Positions 23,796-32,028 of a DNA stretch of 64,000 nucleotides are shown in pieces (positions within the stretch are counted from its first letter, which is position 1; each line of letters starts with the position of its first letter). Made by a program: the position numbers and the translations under genes. The stretch spans positions 682,001 through 746,000 of the forward strand of contig CAWIFL010000005.1 in the NCBI GenBank assembly GCA_963835535.1, given 5' to 3'. This DNA is from Fen-1245 sp963835535 (lineage in GTDB: Bacteria > Gemmatimonadota > Gemmatimonadetes > Gemmatimonadales > JACORV01). The notes below the pieces were generated by a model. It had not been told where the DNA came from. It ran no database searches and saw only the letters and a program-made list of their open reading frames with translations.

Positions 23796-24740
23796 ATGCG
23801 ACACGCACGCGCTTCGGCATTCGCAGCGGCCGTCCTCGGCACCCTGACCGCGGCGACCCTGGCCGCCCAGACCCCAAACTACCACGTCATCCAGCGGACG
23901 GTCCTGGGTCGGCAGCGGGCCGACTACCTCACCCTCGATCCGGAGGGCCGGCGTCTCTACGGGATGGGCAACCTGGTCATCAACGTCGACAACGACGCCG
24001 TGGTCGACTCCGTCCAGGGCGGTGGCGGCGGCTACGTGATCGCCCACGACCAGAACCGCGGCCTCGTCCGCAACGGGACCGTATTCGACCTCACGACCGA
24101 CGCTGTCACGGGGCACCTCGACATGCGGGCCGACGGGATCCGCTACGACCCGGTGACCCACCGTGGGTTCACCTGGGAGGGAAAGGACGCGTGGGCGGTG
24201 GACATGCGGACCGGGCAGCTCATCACCAAGGGCACCCTCGGCGACGGACTCGAGTCGGGCGTGGCGGACGGCCGGGGCAAGCTGTTCCTGAACGTGGAGG
24301 ACTCGGGATTCGTGATCCGGGACGATGCGGCGACCATGGCCACCGAGGCCACGTACAAGGTCCCGGGTTGCGGACGGGCGCAGGGACTGTCGATGGACAC
24401 CGCCACGCGCCGACTGTTCATGGCGTGCGACACGGAGTTGGTGATCCTGAACGCCGATAATGGCAGCATCGTCACGCGCATCCGCGTGCCGAGCCGCGCC
24501 GACATGAACTGCTTCGACCCGGTCGCGAAGCTCGCCTTCAATCCCAATCGCGTGGACAGCACGATGACCGTCGTGCACGAGGACTCGCCGGACGCGTTCT
24601 CGGTCGTGGCCAAGGTCCCCACCGGCGGCGGCGCGCGCACCTGCGCGGTGGACGAGCGAACCCACAAGGTCTACGTCTTCTATTACGAGGGCACCACGCG
24701 CGAGAACTTCCAGCTGGTGATGGCCGTGCTGGCGCCCTGA
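23796..24740 (+). CDS. Exported beta-propeller protein (YncE-like)
   Basis: A 314-residue protein with a signal peptide ending in LAAQ and repeated four-stranded blades: ADYLTLDPEGRRLYGMGNL, ADGIRYDPVTHRGFTW, GLSMDTATRRLFMACDTELV, TCAVDERTHKVYVFYYEGT. The 'xxxDxxTxRxFV' pattern is that of YncE/YVTN propellers, which usually act as binding or scaffold proteins in the periplasm. AGGAGA precedes the ATG and a strong hairpin follows the stop. Partners are not evident. Confidence 0.75.
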   Translation: MRHARASAFAAAVLGTLTAATLAAQTPNYHVIQRTVLGRQRADYLTLDPEGRRLYGMGNLVINVDNDAVVDSVQGGGGGYVIAHDQNRGLVRNGTVFDLTTDAVTGHLDMRADGIRYDPVTHRGFTWEGKDAWAVDMRTGQLITKGTLGDGLESGVADGRGKLFLNVEDSGFVIRDDAATMATEATYKVPGCGRAQGLSMDTATRRLFMACDTELVILNADNGSIVTRIRVPSRADMNCFDPVAKLAFNPNRVDSTMTVVHEDSPDAFSVVAKVPTGGGARTCAVDERTHKVYVFYYEGTTRENFQLVMAVLAP

Positions 24741-24763
24741 GCCAGCGCCTTCGAGAGCTTGCC

Positions 24764-24800
24764 CAGCCCGGACCTCGCGTTGCCCGCGGGGTCCGGGCTG
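24764..24800 (+). terminator. Rho-independent terminator of the propeller gene
   Basis: CAGCCCGGACC (24764-24774) pairs perfectly with GGTCCGGGCTG (24790-24800) around a 15-base loop, followed by TTTCGTC. It lies 24 bases after the stop of the propeller gene. Confidence 0.75.
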
Positions 24801-24887
24801 TTTCGTCGGCGGGCTGCGGCCGCGGGAAGTCGCGGCTCGTGGAGAGCGCTCGAGGGCGGTAGGTTTCACGGCACCAAGGGAGGTTGC

Positions 24888-25463
24888 ATGAGAACGATGT
24901 TCCTGGTCGCGGTGGCTGCGGCAGTCCCCGCCGCGCTTGCCGGACAGACGACGCAGCCGGCGCAGGCGTGCACGCACCGCGGCACGGCGGAGGCGATCGC
25001 CCAGCGGCCGAGCCCGCTGGACTCCGTGCAGGTGACAACTAACGGCTACACGCTCAAGATCTGCTACGGCCGGCCGTATGAGAAAGCGCGCCTCATCATG
25101 GGTGGGCTGGTGCCCTTCGGCCAGCCGTGGCGCCTGGGAGCCAACGAGCCGACGCGGCTGTTCCTCCCGTTCGCCGCGGAGGTGGCCGGCGTCCGCGTCG
25201 AGCCCGGCGAGTACTCGCTCTACGTGGTGCCGCAGCAGGCGAGCTGGGAAGTGCACGTGAACAAGGCCGTGGAACGCTGGGGCATCCCGATCGACGACAA
25301 GGTGCAGGCCCAGGACGTGGGGAAGGGCACGGTCCCGGTCGAGGCGCTGGCGCAGCCGGTCGAGCAGCTCACGCTGAGCCTGGTCGCGGACGGAGACGGC
25401 ACGGCGCTCGTGGTCGAGTGGGAGAAGACGCGCGTCCGGATCCCGATCCGGAAGGTGAGCTGA
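24888..25463 (+). CDS. DUF2911 exported protein
   Basis: A 191-residue protein. AAGGGAGG at 24876-24883 supports the ATG at 24888, and a signal peptide ends near LAGQ. The DUF2911 core is clear: KICYGRPYEKARLIMGGLVP, WRLGANEPTRLFL, VRVEPGEYSLYVVPQ and a final VRIPIRKV. The family is common in Bacteroidota and Gemmatimonadota and has no assigned function. It leads a probable three-gene unit with the zinc-ribbon gene (13-base gap) and glycogen branching enzyme. Confidence 0.85.
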   Translation: MRTMFLVAVAAAVPAALAGQTTQPAQACTHRGTAEAIAQRPSPLDSVQVTTNGYTLKICYGRPYEKARLIMGGLVPFGQPWRLGANEPTRLFLPFAAEVAGVRVEPGEYSLYVVPQQASWEVHVNKAVERWGIPIDDKVQAQDVGKGTVPVEALAQPVEQLTLSLVADGDGTALVVEWEKTRVRIPIRKVS

Positions 25464-25476
25464 GGAGAGCGGCCAC

Positions 25477-25839
25477 GTGGCCGGAACGACCGGATCCTGC
25501 CCGAGCTGCGGCAGTTCGTCCATCCAGACGGTGAACGTCAAGCGGAGCACCGTCCCCAAGGACCTGGCGGCCGAGTACTTCGCGGCGGGGGGTGCGCCCA
25601 GCGACGACGTCATCGCGCAGATCGTGTGCGGCCGCTGCGGCGCCCACTGGATCCCGCGCACCAGCCAGGAGCGCCAGCTCCGGGCCCTCTCGGGTCAGCT
25701 CGGCCAGGACGCGATGCGGTCGGCGGAGGCCCACGCGGCCGCGCCGCCCGGAGCCGCGTGGAGGAAGGTCCCGCCGCGGGCGTGGCTCGTCGCCGCCATC
25801 ATAGCCGGCGTGATCCTGCTGGCGATCCTCGCTCGATGA
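25477..25839 (+). CDS. Zinc-ribbon protein with C-terminal membrane anchor
   Basis: A 120-residue protein starting at the GTG at 25477. Two Cys pairs, CPSCGSS near the N-terminus and CGRCGAHW near residue 50, form a zinc ribbon. The C-terminal 20 residues are a transmembrane helix (WLVAAIIAGVILLAILAR). The topology suggests a tail-anchored protein with the ribbon in the cytoplasm. No family name fits. Its stop overlaps the glgB start (ATGA at 25836-25839). Confidence 0.7.
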   Translation: MAGTTGSCPSCGSSSIQTVNVKRSTVPKDLAAEYFAAGGAPSDDVIAQIVCGRCGAHWIPRTSQERQLRALSGQLGQDAMRSAEAHAAAPPGAAWRKVPPRAWLVAAIIAGVILLAILAR

Positions 25840-27752
25840 AAGCGCCCCCCCGCTTCGCTGCTCCGATCACGGAGGACGACCTGTACTTGTTCAACGAGGG
25901 GAACCACTTCCGCCTCGCCGACAAGTTCGGCTGTCACCTCACCACGCTGAACGGCGCGCCCGGAGCCACCTTCGCCGTGTGGGCCCCCAACGCCAACTAC
26001 GTGTCGGTGATCGGGGACTTCAACGCCTGGGACCCGTCCGCGCACCGGCTCGCGCCGCGCGGCGCCTCGGGGGTCTGGGAAGGGTTCATCCCCGGAGTGA
26101 AGCAGGGGGACGGCTACAAATACCACATCGGCTCGGGGCAGAGCGGGTACCAGGTGGACAAGGCCGACCCGTTCGGCATCCACCACGAGACACCGCCCAA
26201 GACCGGCTCCAAGGTGTGGGACCTCGCGTACGAGTGGGGAGACGGGGAGTGGATGGCGGGCCGGGCGGCGCGCAACGCGCTCGCGAGCCCGATCGCGATC
26301 TACGAGGTGCACATCGGCTCGTGGCGGCGCGTGCCCGGCGACCGCAACCGCTCGCTCTCCTATCGCGAGCTCGCCGAGACGCTGCCGTCCTACGTGCGGG
26401 ACCTCGGCTTCACGCACGTCGAGTTCCTGCCGGTGATGGAGCATCCGTTCTACGGCTCCTGGGGCTACCAGACCACCGGCTACTTCGCGCCCACCAGCCG
26501 GTACGGCACGCCCCAGGACTTCATGCACCTGGTCGACGAGCTGCACCGCGCGGGGGTGGGTGTCATCCTCGACTGGGTCCCCTCGCACTTCCCGACGGAC
26601 GAGCACGGCCTGGAGTACTTCGACGGCACGCATCTGTTCGAGCACGCCGACCCGCGCAAGGGTTTCCACCCCGACTGGAGCAGCTCGATCTTCAACTACG
26701 GGCGGCACGAGGTGCGCTCGTTCCTGCTCTCGTCGGCGTTCCTGTGGCTCGACGTGTACCACGCCGACGGCCTGCGCGTGGACGCCGTGGCGTCGATGCT
26801 CTACCTCGACTATTCCCGCAAGCCAGGCGAGTGGATCCCCAACAAGTACGGCGGCCACGAGAACCTCGATGCGGTCGACTTCCTCAGGCGCTTCAACACC
26901 GCCGTCTACGAGCGCCATCCCGACGTCGAGACCATCGCGGAGGAGTCCACCGCGTGGCCCATGGTCTCCCGACCCACTTACGTCGGCGGGCTGGGCTTCG
27001 GGCTCAAATGGGACATGGGGTGGATGCACGACACGCTCAAGTACTTCGCGAGGGACTCCATCCACCGCCGCTACCATCACAATGACCTGACGTTTCGCTC
27101 GCTCTACGCCTTCACCGAGAACTTCTGCCTGCCGCTCTCCCACGACGAGGTCGTGCACGGCAAGGGCGCGCTGCTCGCCAAGATGCCCGGCGACGACTGG
27201 CAGAAGTTCGCGAATCTGCGCGCGCTCTTCGCCTACATGTACACGCTCCCCGGCAAGAAGCTGCTGTTCATGGGCGGCGAGATCGCGCAGCGCGCGGAAT
27301 GGAATCACGAGTCCAGCATCGAGTGGCACCTGCTGGACCATGCGCCGCACCGGGGAGTGCAGCAACTCGTGCGCGACTTGAATCGTCTGGTCCGCGGCGA
27401 GAGCGCCCTCCACGATCTGGACACCGACCCCGGTGGGATGGAGTGGATCGACGCCAACGACTCCGACAACTCGGTCCTCTCCTACCTGCGCAAGAGCCGC
27501 GACGGGAGCGGCGAGATCGTCGTGGTGTGCAACCTCACTCCCGTCGTGCGCTACGACCACCGCCTCGGGGTGCCGCACGCGGGCCTCTGGCGCGAGGTGC
27601 TCAACACCGATGCCCGGGAGTACGGCGGGAGCGGCGTCGGCAACCTCGGCGGGGTGCGCACGGCGCCCATCCCCTTCCACGGACGGCCGCAGTCGCTGAG
27701 CCTCGCCCTGCCGCCCCTGGCGGTGGTGGCGCTCAGGCACGAGGCGGCGTAG
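25836..27752 (+). CDS. glgB: 1,4-alpha-glucan branching enzyme
   Basis: A 638-residue GH13 branching enzyme that makes the alpha-1,6 links of glycogen. The CBM48 domain occupies about residues 40-125 (ATFAVWAPNANYVSVIGDFN). The barrel follows with the nucleophile D316 in GLRVDAVASMLYLDY, the acid/base E369 in TIAEESTAWP, and the transition-state Asp in LPLSHDEVVHGKG. HVEFLPVMEHPFYGSWGYQT is a GlgB signature. Its length fits the shorter GlgB form with a single N-terminal domain. It overlaps the zinc-ribbon gene. No other glycogen gene is adjacent, but a free CBM48 protein lies at 10294-10584. Confidence 0.95.
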   Translation: MKAPPRFAAPITEDDLYLFNEGNHFRLADKFGCHLTTLNGAPGATFAVWAPNANYVSVIGDFNAWDPSAHRLAPRGASGVWEGFIPGVKQGDGYKYHIGSGQSGYQVDKADPFGIHHETPPKTGSKVWDLAYEWGDGEWMAGRAARNALASPIAIYEVHIGSWRRVPGDRNRSLSYRELAETLPSYVRDLGFTHVEFLPVMEHPFYGSWGYQTTGYFAPTSRYGTPQDFMHLVDELHRAGVGVILDWVPSHFPTDEHGLEYFDGTHLFEHADPRKGFHPDWSSSIFNYGRHEVRSFLLSSAFLWLDVYHADGLRVDAVASMLYLDYSRKPGEWIPNKYGGHENLDAVDFLRRFNTAVYERHPDVETIAEESTAWPMVSRPTYVGGLGFGLKWDMGWMHDTLKYFARDSIHRRYHHNDLTFRSLYAFTENFCLPLSHDEVVHGKGALLAKMPGDDWQKFANLRALFAYMYTLPGKKLLFMGGEIAQRAEWNHESSIEWHLLDHAPHRGVQQLVRDLNRLVRGESALHDLDTDPGGMEWIDANDSDNSVLSYLRKSRDGSGEIVVVCNLTPVVRYDHRLGVPHAGLWREVLNTDAREYGGSGVGNLGGVRTAPIPFHGRPQSLSLALPPLAVVALRHEAA

Positions 27753-27759
27753 CGGATTC

Positions 27760-27787
27760 TTGACAATGGCGCTCCTCGATGTAGTGT
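27760..27787 (+). promoter_or_regulatory. Probable promoter of the BIG2-Sel1 gene
   Basis: TTGACA at 27760-27765 and TAGTGT at 27782-27787 are 16 bases apart, directly after the glgB stop and 30 bases before the ATG at 27817. The -35 is perfect and the -10 matches at three of six positions. Confidence 0.5.
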
Positions 27788-27816
27788 CCTCCTAACTTCC
27801 ACCGGCACAGCATCTT

Positions 27817-30069
27817 ATGAAGTCACCCTGGCGCCGCGGCGCCGTGATCGCCGCAGTCCTGCTTCAGTCCCTCGGTTCGACGGCGTGGGCCCAGCGGACT
27901 CCGCGCGTGGCCTCCGTGCAGATCACGCCGTCGGATGCCGCGGCGAACGTCGGCGACCAGGCCCCGTTCGTCGCGACCGCGCTCGACGCGGACGGGAATC
28001 CGATCGTGGACGTGACGTTCCGGTGGACCTCCAGCAACCACGCCGTCGCCACGATCGACCAGGAAGGGATCGCGACCGCGGTCGGCAACGGGAAGGCGAT
28101 CATCACCGTCCGCACCGGGACGGGCCGGTCTGGACGGAGCGCGCAGGCTGCACTCGAGGTCACGGGTGGCCCGGTCCCCGCCGCGCCGGTCGTGTCGGCT
28201 CCGGCCGCGGGCGCGCCCGCCTCCTCGCCGCCGTCGGCCGCTCCAGCCAAGCCCGTCGTGTCCGCTCCGGCGGCCACGACTGCGCCCGCGCCGACGAAGA
28301 GCGTTCCGGTGCCGCCCGTCACGGCGCAGGCCGCGGCCGCGGGCCCGCCCAGTGCGCCGCCCCGCCAGCCGCCCGCCGAGACGATGACGCTCCGCTACGC
28401 TCCAGTCTCGCAGCGTTATCGCATTCAGGGAACGTCGCGCGAGGTCCGGCTGGACCAGGCCGGTGCGTCCAGAACCCTGGACGCCACGCTGACGGTCCAG
28501 CTTTCCGCCGCACTCGCCTCACGCGGCGACAGCCTGGTCGGGACCCTGACCCTCGATGACGTCGCGGTCACCGGCTCCACCACGCTCGCCGACGATTTCA
28601 TGGCCGCGAGAGGCCAGACGTTTCGGGTCGTCTTCTCCAGCGGCGGCCGCGCGCTGAGCATCGCGGCGCCGGACAGCGTCAACGACCACTACGTATCCGT
28701 GAAGAGCGTCCTGCAGGGGTTCTTGCCGCTGCTGCCGTCGGGGCGGTTCCCCGTCGGCTACGCCTGGACCGACACCGTCCAGACGGTCTACCCGTGGATG
28801 GGCGGCACCTTCACCGACCGGTCCCGCCGCCGGCACACGGTCGTGGGATGGGAGAACCGCGACGGCGAGCGGGCCCTGCGCGTCGTCGTCGCGTCGGACG
28901 CCGACGTCAGCGGGCGGACGGGGCGCGGCTCCTGGGGCGACCCGGTGGACCTGCGCGGGAGCGCGCGCGATACGATGGACACGTACGTATCGTCCTCGGG
29001 TGTCGCGCTGGGGGAAACCGTGTCCGCCGACCGGGAGTTCACGGTGACGGCGAGCGAGGGCCGCGTGGTCCAGCGCTCGCGCGAGCTGTCGAGCTGGTCC
29101 CTGTCGCGGTTGCGCGAGCTGGTGGCGGCCCGCGTGACGCTCGCGCCCGGCGACGCCACCCTGCGGGTCGGGGACCGGCTCCCGTTCCTGGCGACGGCAT
29201 TCGACTCCGCACAGAATGCGGTGCGCGACGCGGCCTTCGCCTGGAGCAGCAGCAATCCCGCCGTGGTCAGCGTGGACCAGGCGGGCATCGCGACCGGCGT
29301 GAGCCCCGGCCTCGCGATCATCCGCGTCCGCGCCGGAACAGGCGCGGTCAGTGCCGAGGTGCCGGTGCAGGTGACGGCCGCGGCAGCCGCTCCGCCCGCA
29401 GGCCCCGTGCCGGCTCCGGTCGCCGCCGTCGCGCCGGCGGCCTTGAGCCACGCCGACTCGACGGCCCGCGCCTGCGATGCCGGCACCGCCGGCGCCTGCA
29501 CCGATCTCGGCGTCCTGTACGCCGAAGGGAAGAGTGTCACCCAGGACCTGCCGCGGGCGCGGAGCCTCTACCAGCGCGCCTGCGACGGCGGGAACTCTCC
29601 CGGCTGCACCAATCTCGGCAACATGTACAACAACGGCTCCGGTGGCCCCCAGGACGCGGTCCGGGCCCGCTCACTCTATCAGCGCGGCTGCGACGGCGGG
29701 AACGCCGTCGGCTGCAACAACCTCGGCTTCATGTACGAGCACGCGATGGGAGGGCCCGTGGACCTGGGGCAGGCGCGCGTGCTCTACCAGCGCGGCTGTG
29801 ACGGCGGGGATCTGGTCTCCTGCAGCAACCTCGGGCTGCTCTATGCCTTCGGCCGTGGCGTGACCACGGACTACGCGCGGGCGCGCGCCCTGTACCAGCG
29901 CGCCTGCGACGGGGGAGCGGCGCGCGGATGCACGAACCTGGGAGTGCTCTACCAGCGCGGCCTGGGTGTGGCGAGGGACGTCGGCCAGGCACGCACCCTG
30001 TTCCAGCGTGCCTGCGGCGCCGGAGACAACGACGCCTGCACCGACCTCCAGAAGATGGGAGGACGCTAG
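27817..30069 (+). CDS. Secreted protein with two BIG2 domains and Cys-rich Sel1 repeats
   Basis: A 750-residue exported protein. Order: signal peptide ending AWAQ; BIG2 Ig-like domain at about 30-115 (FRWTSSNHAVATIDQEGIAT); Pro/Ala linker to about 185; a beta-rich unknown domain at about 190-425 (MTLRYAPVSQRYRIQGTSRE); a second BIG2 domain at about 435-520 (FAWSSSNPAVVSVDQAGIAT); Ala/Pro linker; then five Sel1 repeats from about 550 with a Cys-bearing cap. Each repeat carries 'CxxLGxxY...ARxLYQRxCDGG', so neighbours can be cross-linked by disulphides as in Helicobacter Hcp proteins. It is probably a surface or periplasmic scaffold. It is convergent with a pseudokinase gene, 40 bases apart. 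Confidence 0.8.
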   Translation: MKSPWRRGAVIAAVLLQSLGSTAWAQRTPRVASVQITPSDAAANVGDQAPFVATALDADGNPIVDVTFRWTSSNHAVATIDQEGIATAVGNGKAIITVRTGTGRSGRSAQAALEVTGGPVPAAPVVSAPAAGAPASSPPSAAPAKPVVSAPAATTAPAPTKSVPVPPVTAQAAAAGPPSAPPRQPPAETMTLRYAPVSQRYRIQGTSREVRLDQAGASRTLDATLTVQLSAALASRGDSLVGTLTLDDVAVTGSTTLADDFMAARGQTFRVVFSSGGRALSIAAPDSVNDHYVSVKSVLQGFLPLLPSGRFPVGYAWTDTVQTVYPWMGGTFTDRSRRRHTVVGWENRDGERALRVVVASDADVSGRTGRGSWGDPVDLRGSARDTMDTYVSSSGVALGETVSADREFTVTASEGRVVQRSRELSSWSLSRLRELVAARVTLAPGDATLRVGDRLPFLATAFDSAQNAVRDAAFAWSSSNPAVVSVDQAGIATGVSPGLAIIRVRAGTGAVSAEVPVQVTAAAAAPPAGPVPAPVAAVAPAALSHADSTARACDAGTAGACTDLGVLYAEGKSVTQDLPRARSLYQRACDGGNSPGCTNLGNMYNNGSGGPQDAVRARSLYQRGCDGGNAVGCNNLGFMYEHAMGGPVDLGQARVLYQRGCDGGDLVSCSNLGLLYAFGRGVTTDYARARALYQRACDGGAARGCTNLGVLYQRGLGVARDVGQARTLFQRACGAGDNDACTDLQKMGGR

Positions 30070-30109
30070 TACTGCCGGTACGACTCGGTAACGGCCGCCG
30101 CCTCCGCGC

Positions 30110-31858
30110 TCAGGGGCCGCCCGTGTCCTTGGGCGCCGGCGCGGGCTGCTCGGTGGCCGCCGAGTCGAGCGGCACGTCGCCGAGGTCCAGCGTGCCGCCC
30201 GCACGTACCACGACGACCGTATCCCACCCCTGATAGCCTGCGGCGACGACCTCGATGTGATGGCGCCCGGCCGTCACCGCGGAGTCGAGCCGTCCTCTCC
30301 TGCCCACCTGCTTGTTGTCGATGAAGATGAAGACCCCGCGCGGCCCCGAGGCGTCCATGGTCAGCCTGCCGGTTGTCGGGGCAGCCGCGGCGGCCGCTTT
30401 GGCACTGTCCGCGGCGGTCGGAGCGGGGTGCGCGGCATCGGCACGCGCGCTCTCCGCCGCGGCGACCCTTGGAGCCGCCGGCGCGACGGGCGAGCCTGCG
30501 CCGGTGGCCTGCGCCGCCGGCCCCAGGGCGGACTTGTGGCCCAGCCAATACGCCGCTCCCGCGACCACCGCGATGACGAGCAGCGCTCCGAGCGCGGGGA
30601 CGACGCGGGAACGCCGCCTCGGGGGCGGCGGCGCCGCCAAGTGCGCACTCTCGCGGGCTCGCGAGGCGCGCATGATGGGCGCAGCCGGCGCCGGCTCGAT
30701 GGGCGCGCGCAGCGCGGGTGACGACGGGGTTCTCGCCCGCACGGGTTCCGCGGGTGCCGGTTCTTGGGCCTGCGGCGGCGGCTCCACCGCGGCCGCCGGG
30801 GGGGGCGGGGGCGGGGGCGGGGGCGGGGGCGGGGGGGCGGGCGCCGCGGCGTGGACAGGCGCCGGCGCGGTGGTTTCCAGGTCCAGCACGGCTGGCGGCT
30901 CCGCGGGGGCCGGGGGCGCCGGCATCGGCCTCGCGGGCGTCATGCCCGTCGGCGCAGCCGCGCGCAACTTGGGCACCGGCTCTCCGCGCGCCAGTCGGCC
31001 CAGGCCGACCGTGGCCTCGCGCAGCTCGGCGTCCCCGAACGCGATCGCCTGGAGCGCCGCGTGCAGGTCACCCGCGCTCGCGAACCGCTGCGTCGGGTCG
31101 TTCGCCAGCACGGTCTGCAGGATCTTCAGCAGGGCGTCCGGGAGCGCGACGCGCGCCGTGCGCACCTCGCGCAGCGACGCCAGCGGATCCGCGCCGAACT
31201 GCCCCGAGCCCGAGAGCATCTCGAGCGCCACGATGCCGAAGGCGTACTGATCGCCGGCCGGCCCGGCCGCGGCGCCGGCTGCCTCCTCCGGGATCGCGAC
31301 GCGGGGCGCGCCGTCCGCCGCCGATCCGGCGTCCTCCATCGCGCGCGCCACGCCGAAATTCTCCACCAGGACGTGGCCGTCCCGGTCCAGCAGGATGTGC
31401 GCGGTCGTGAGCGCACCGTGCAGGGTGCCGTGCTCGTGGGCGTAGGCGATCGCGGCTGCGGTGGCGCGGAGCACCGTGAGGACCAGGGGCAGGTGGAGGG
31501 GGCCCTGCGATGCGAGGACCTCGTCGAGGTGCCGGCCCTCGGCGAGCTTGGTCGCCAGGAGGTACGGAACGCCGCCCCTGAAGACGATGCGGTAGACCGG
31601 CAGGATGCTCGGGTGGTTCAGGGCGACCAGCAGGCGCGCCAGCTCCCGGAAGCGCTCGGACACGGGCGCGAGGTTCAGCTCCGCGGGGAACACCCGCAGT
31701 GCCACGGGCCGCGGCGGGTTGACCTCCGTCGCCTGGTACACGACCGTGGTGCCGCGGCGCACCAGCAGCGCCTCCACCTTGTAGACGGAAGCCAACGCGC
31801 GCTGGAGTTGAGCCAGTTCGTCGGACGCGCTGTCCACCCGCCCCTCCCTCTCGATCAC
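30110..31858 (-). CDS. Membrane-bound Ser/Thr pseudokinase with PEGA domain
   Basis: A 582-residue protein. Residues 20-280 have a Hanks-type kinase fold but lack the key residues: the ATP lysine is R55 (VALRV), the HRDL motif is HGAL at 147-150 with Ala at the catalytic Asp position, and DFG is NFG at 167-169. A Pro/Ala-rich linker with a run of 13 Pro follows. One transmembrane helix lies near 420-442, then a PEGA-type domain at about 490-565 outside the membrane (GVFIFIDNKQVGRRGRLDS, AGRHHIEVVAAGYQGWD). It cannot phosphorylate by the usual mechanism and probably scaffolds or senses. The start is a GTG complementary to 31856-31858. Confidence 0.88.
   Translation of the reverse strand: MIEREGRVDSASDELAQLQRALASVYKVEALLVRRGTTVVYQATEVNPPRPVALRVFPAELNLAPVSERFRELARLLVALNHPSILPVYRIVFRGGVPYLLATKLAEGRHLDEVLASQGPLHLPLVLTVLRATAAAIAYAHEHGTLHGALTTAHILLDRDGHVLVENFGVARAMEDAGSAADGAPRVAIPEEAAGAAAGPAGDQYAFGIVALEMLSGSGQFGADPLASLREVRTARVALPDALLKILQTVLANDPTQRFASAGDLHAALQAIAFGDAELREATVGLGRLARGEPVPKLRAAAPTGMTPARPMPAPPAPAEPPAVLDLETTAPAPVHAAAPAPPPPPPPPPPPPPAAAVEPPPQAQEPAPAEPVRARTPSSPALRAPIEPAPAAPIMRASRARESAHLAAPPPPRRRSRVVPALGALLVIAVVAGAAYWLGHKSALGPAAQATGAGSPVAPAAPRVAAAESARADAAHPAPTAADSAKAAAAAAPTTGRLTMDASGPRGVFIFIDNKQVGRRGRLDSAVTAGRHHIEVVAAGYQGWDTVVVVRAGGTLDLGDVPLDSAATEQPAPAPKDTGGP
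30798..30841. repeat. G-tract simple repeat inside the pseudokinase gene
   Basis: On the plus strand the tracts are G8, G5, G5, G5, G5, G7 and G3, separated by single C residues. The repeat encodes the poly-Pro run on the minus strand. A change of one G5C unit would keep the frame, while slips within the G8 or G7 tract would shift it. The G-rich strand is the template strand of the gene and could fold as a G-quadruplex. Confidence 0.8.
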
Positions 31859-31897
31859 TGCGTCGTCGCTGCGCCAGGGTGCTGCGGAACGATGTAC

Positions 31898-31925
31898 AGT
31901 CTATGCCGTGCCGGCAGAGGGGCAA
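31898..31925 (-). promoter_or_regulatory. Possible promoter of the pseudokinase gene
   Basis: Read on the minus strand, TTGCCC (complement of 31920-31925) and TAGACT (complement of 31898-31903) are 16 bases apart, 40 bases before the GTG start. Each element matches the consensus at four of six positions. Confidence 0.35.
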
Positions 31926-32028
31926 GAGCGCGCCGGTGGCACGCGCCGGCCGGACCCTGCATACTCCATCGTTCCCCTGTGAGCCTGTGACCGGTTTGAC
32001 CGCCATCCTGCTGCACAAGGTGCACGCC

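Noticed and set aside
27817..30069. A CRISPR-like or phage tandem repeat in the repeated 3' part of this gene.
   Set aside because: The repetition is at protein level (Sel1 repeats of about 36 residues) and the DNA copies are diverged.
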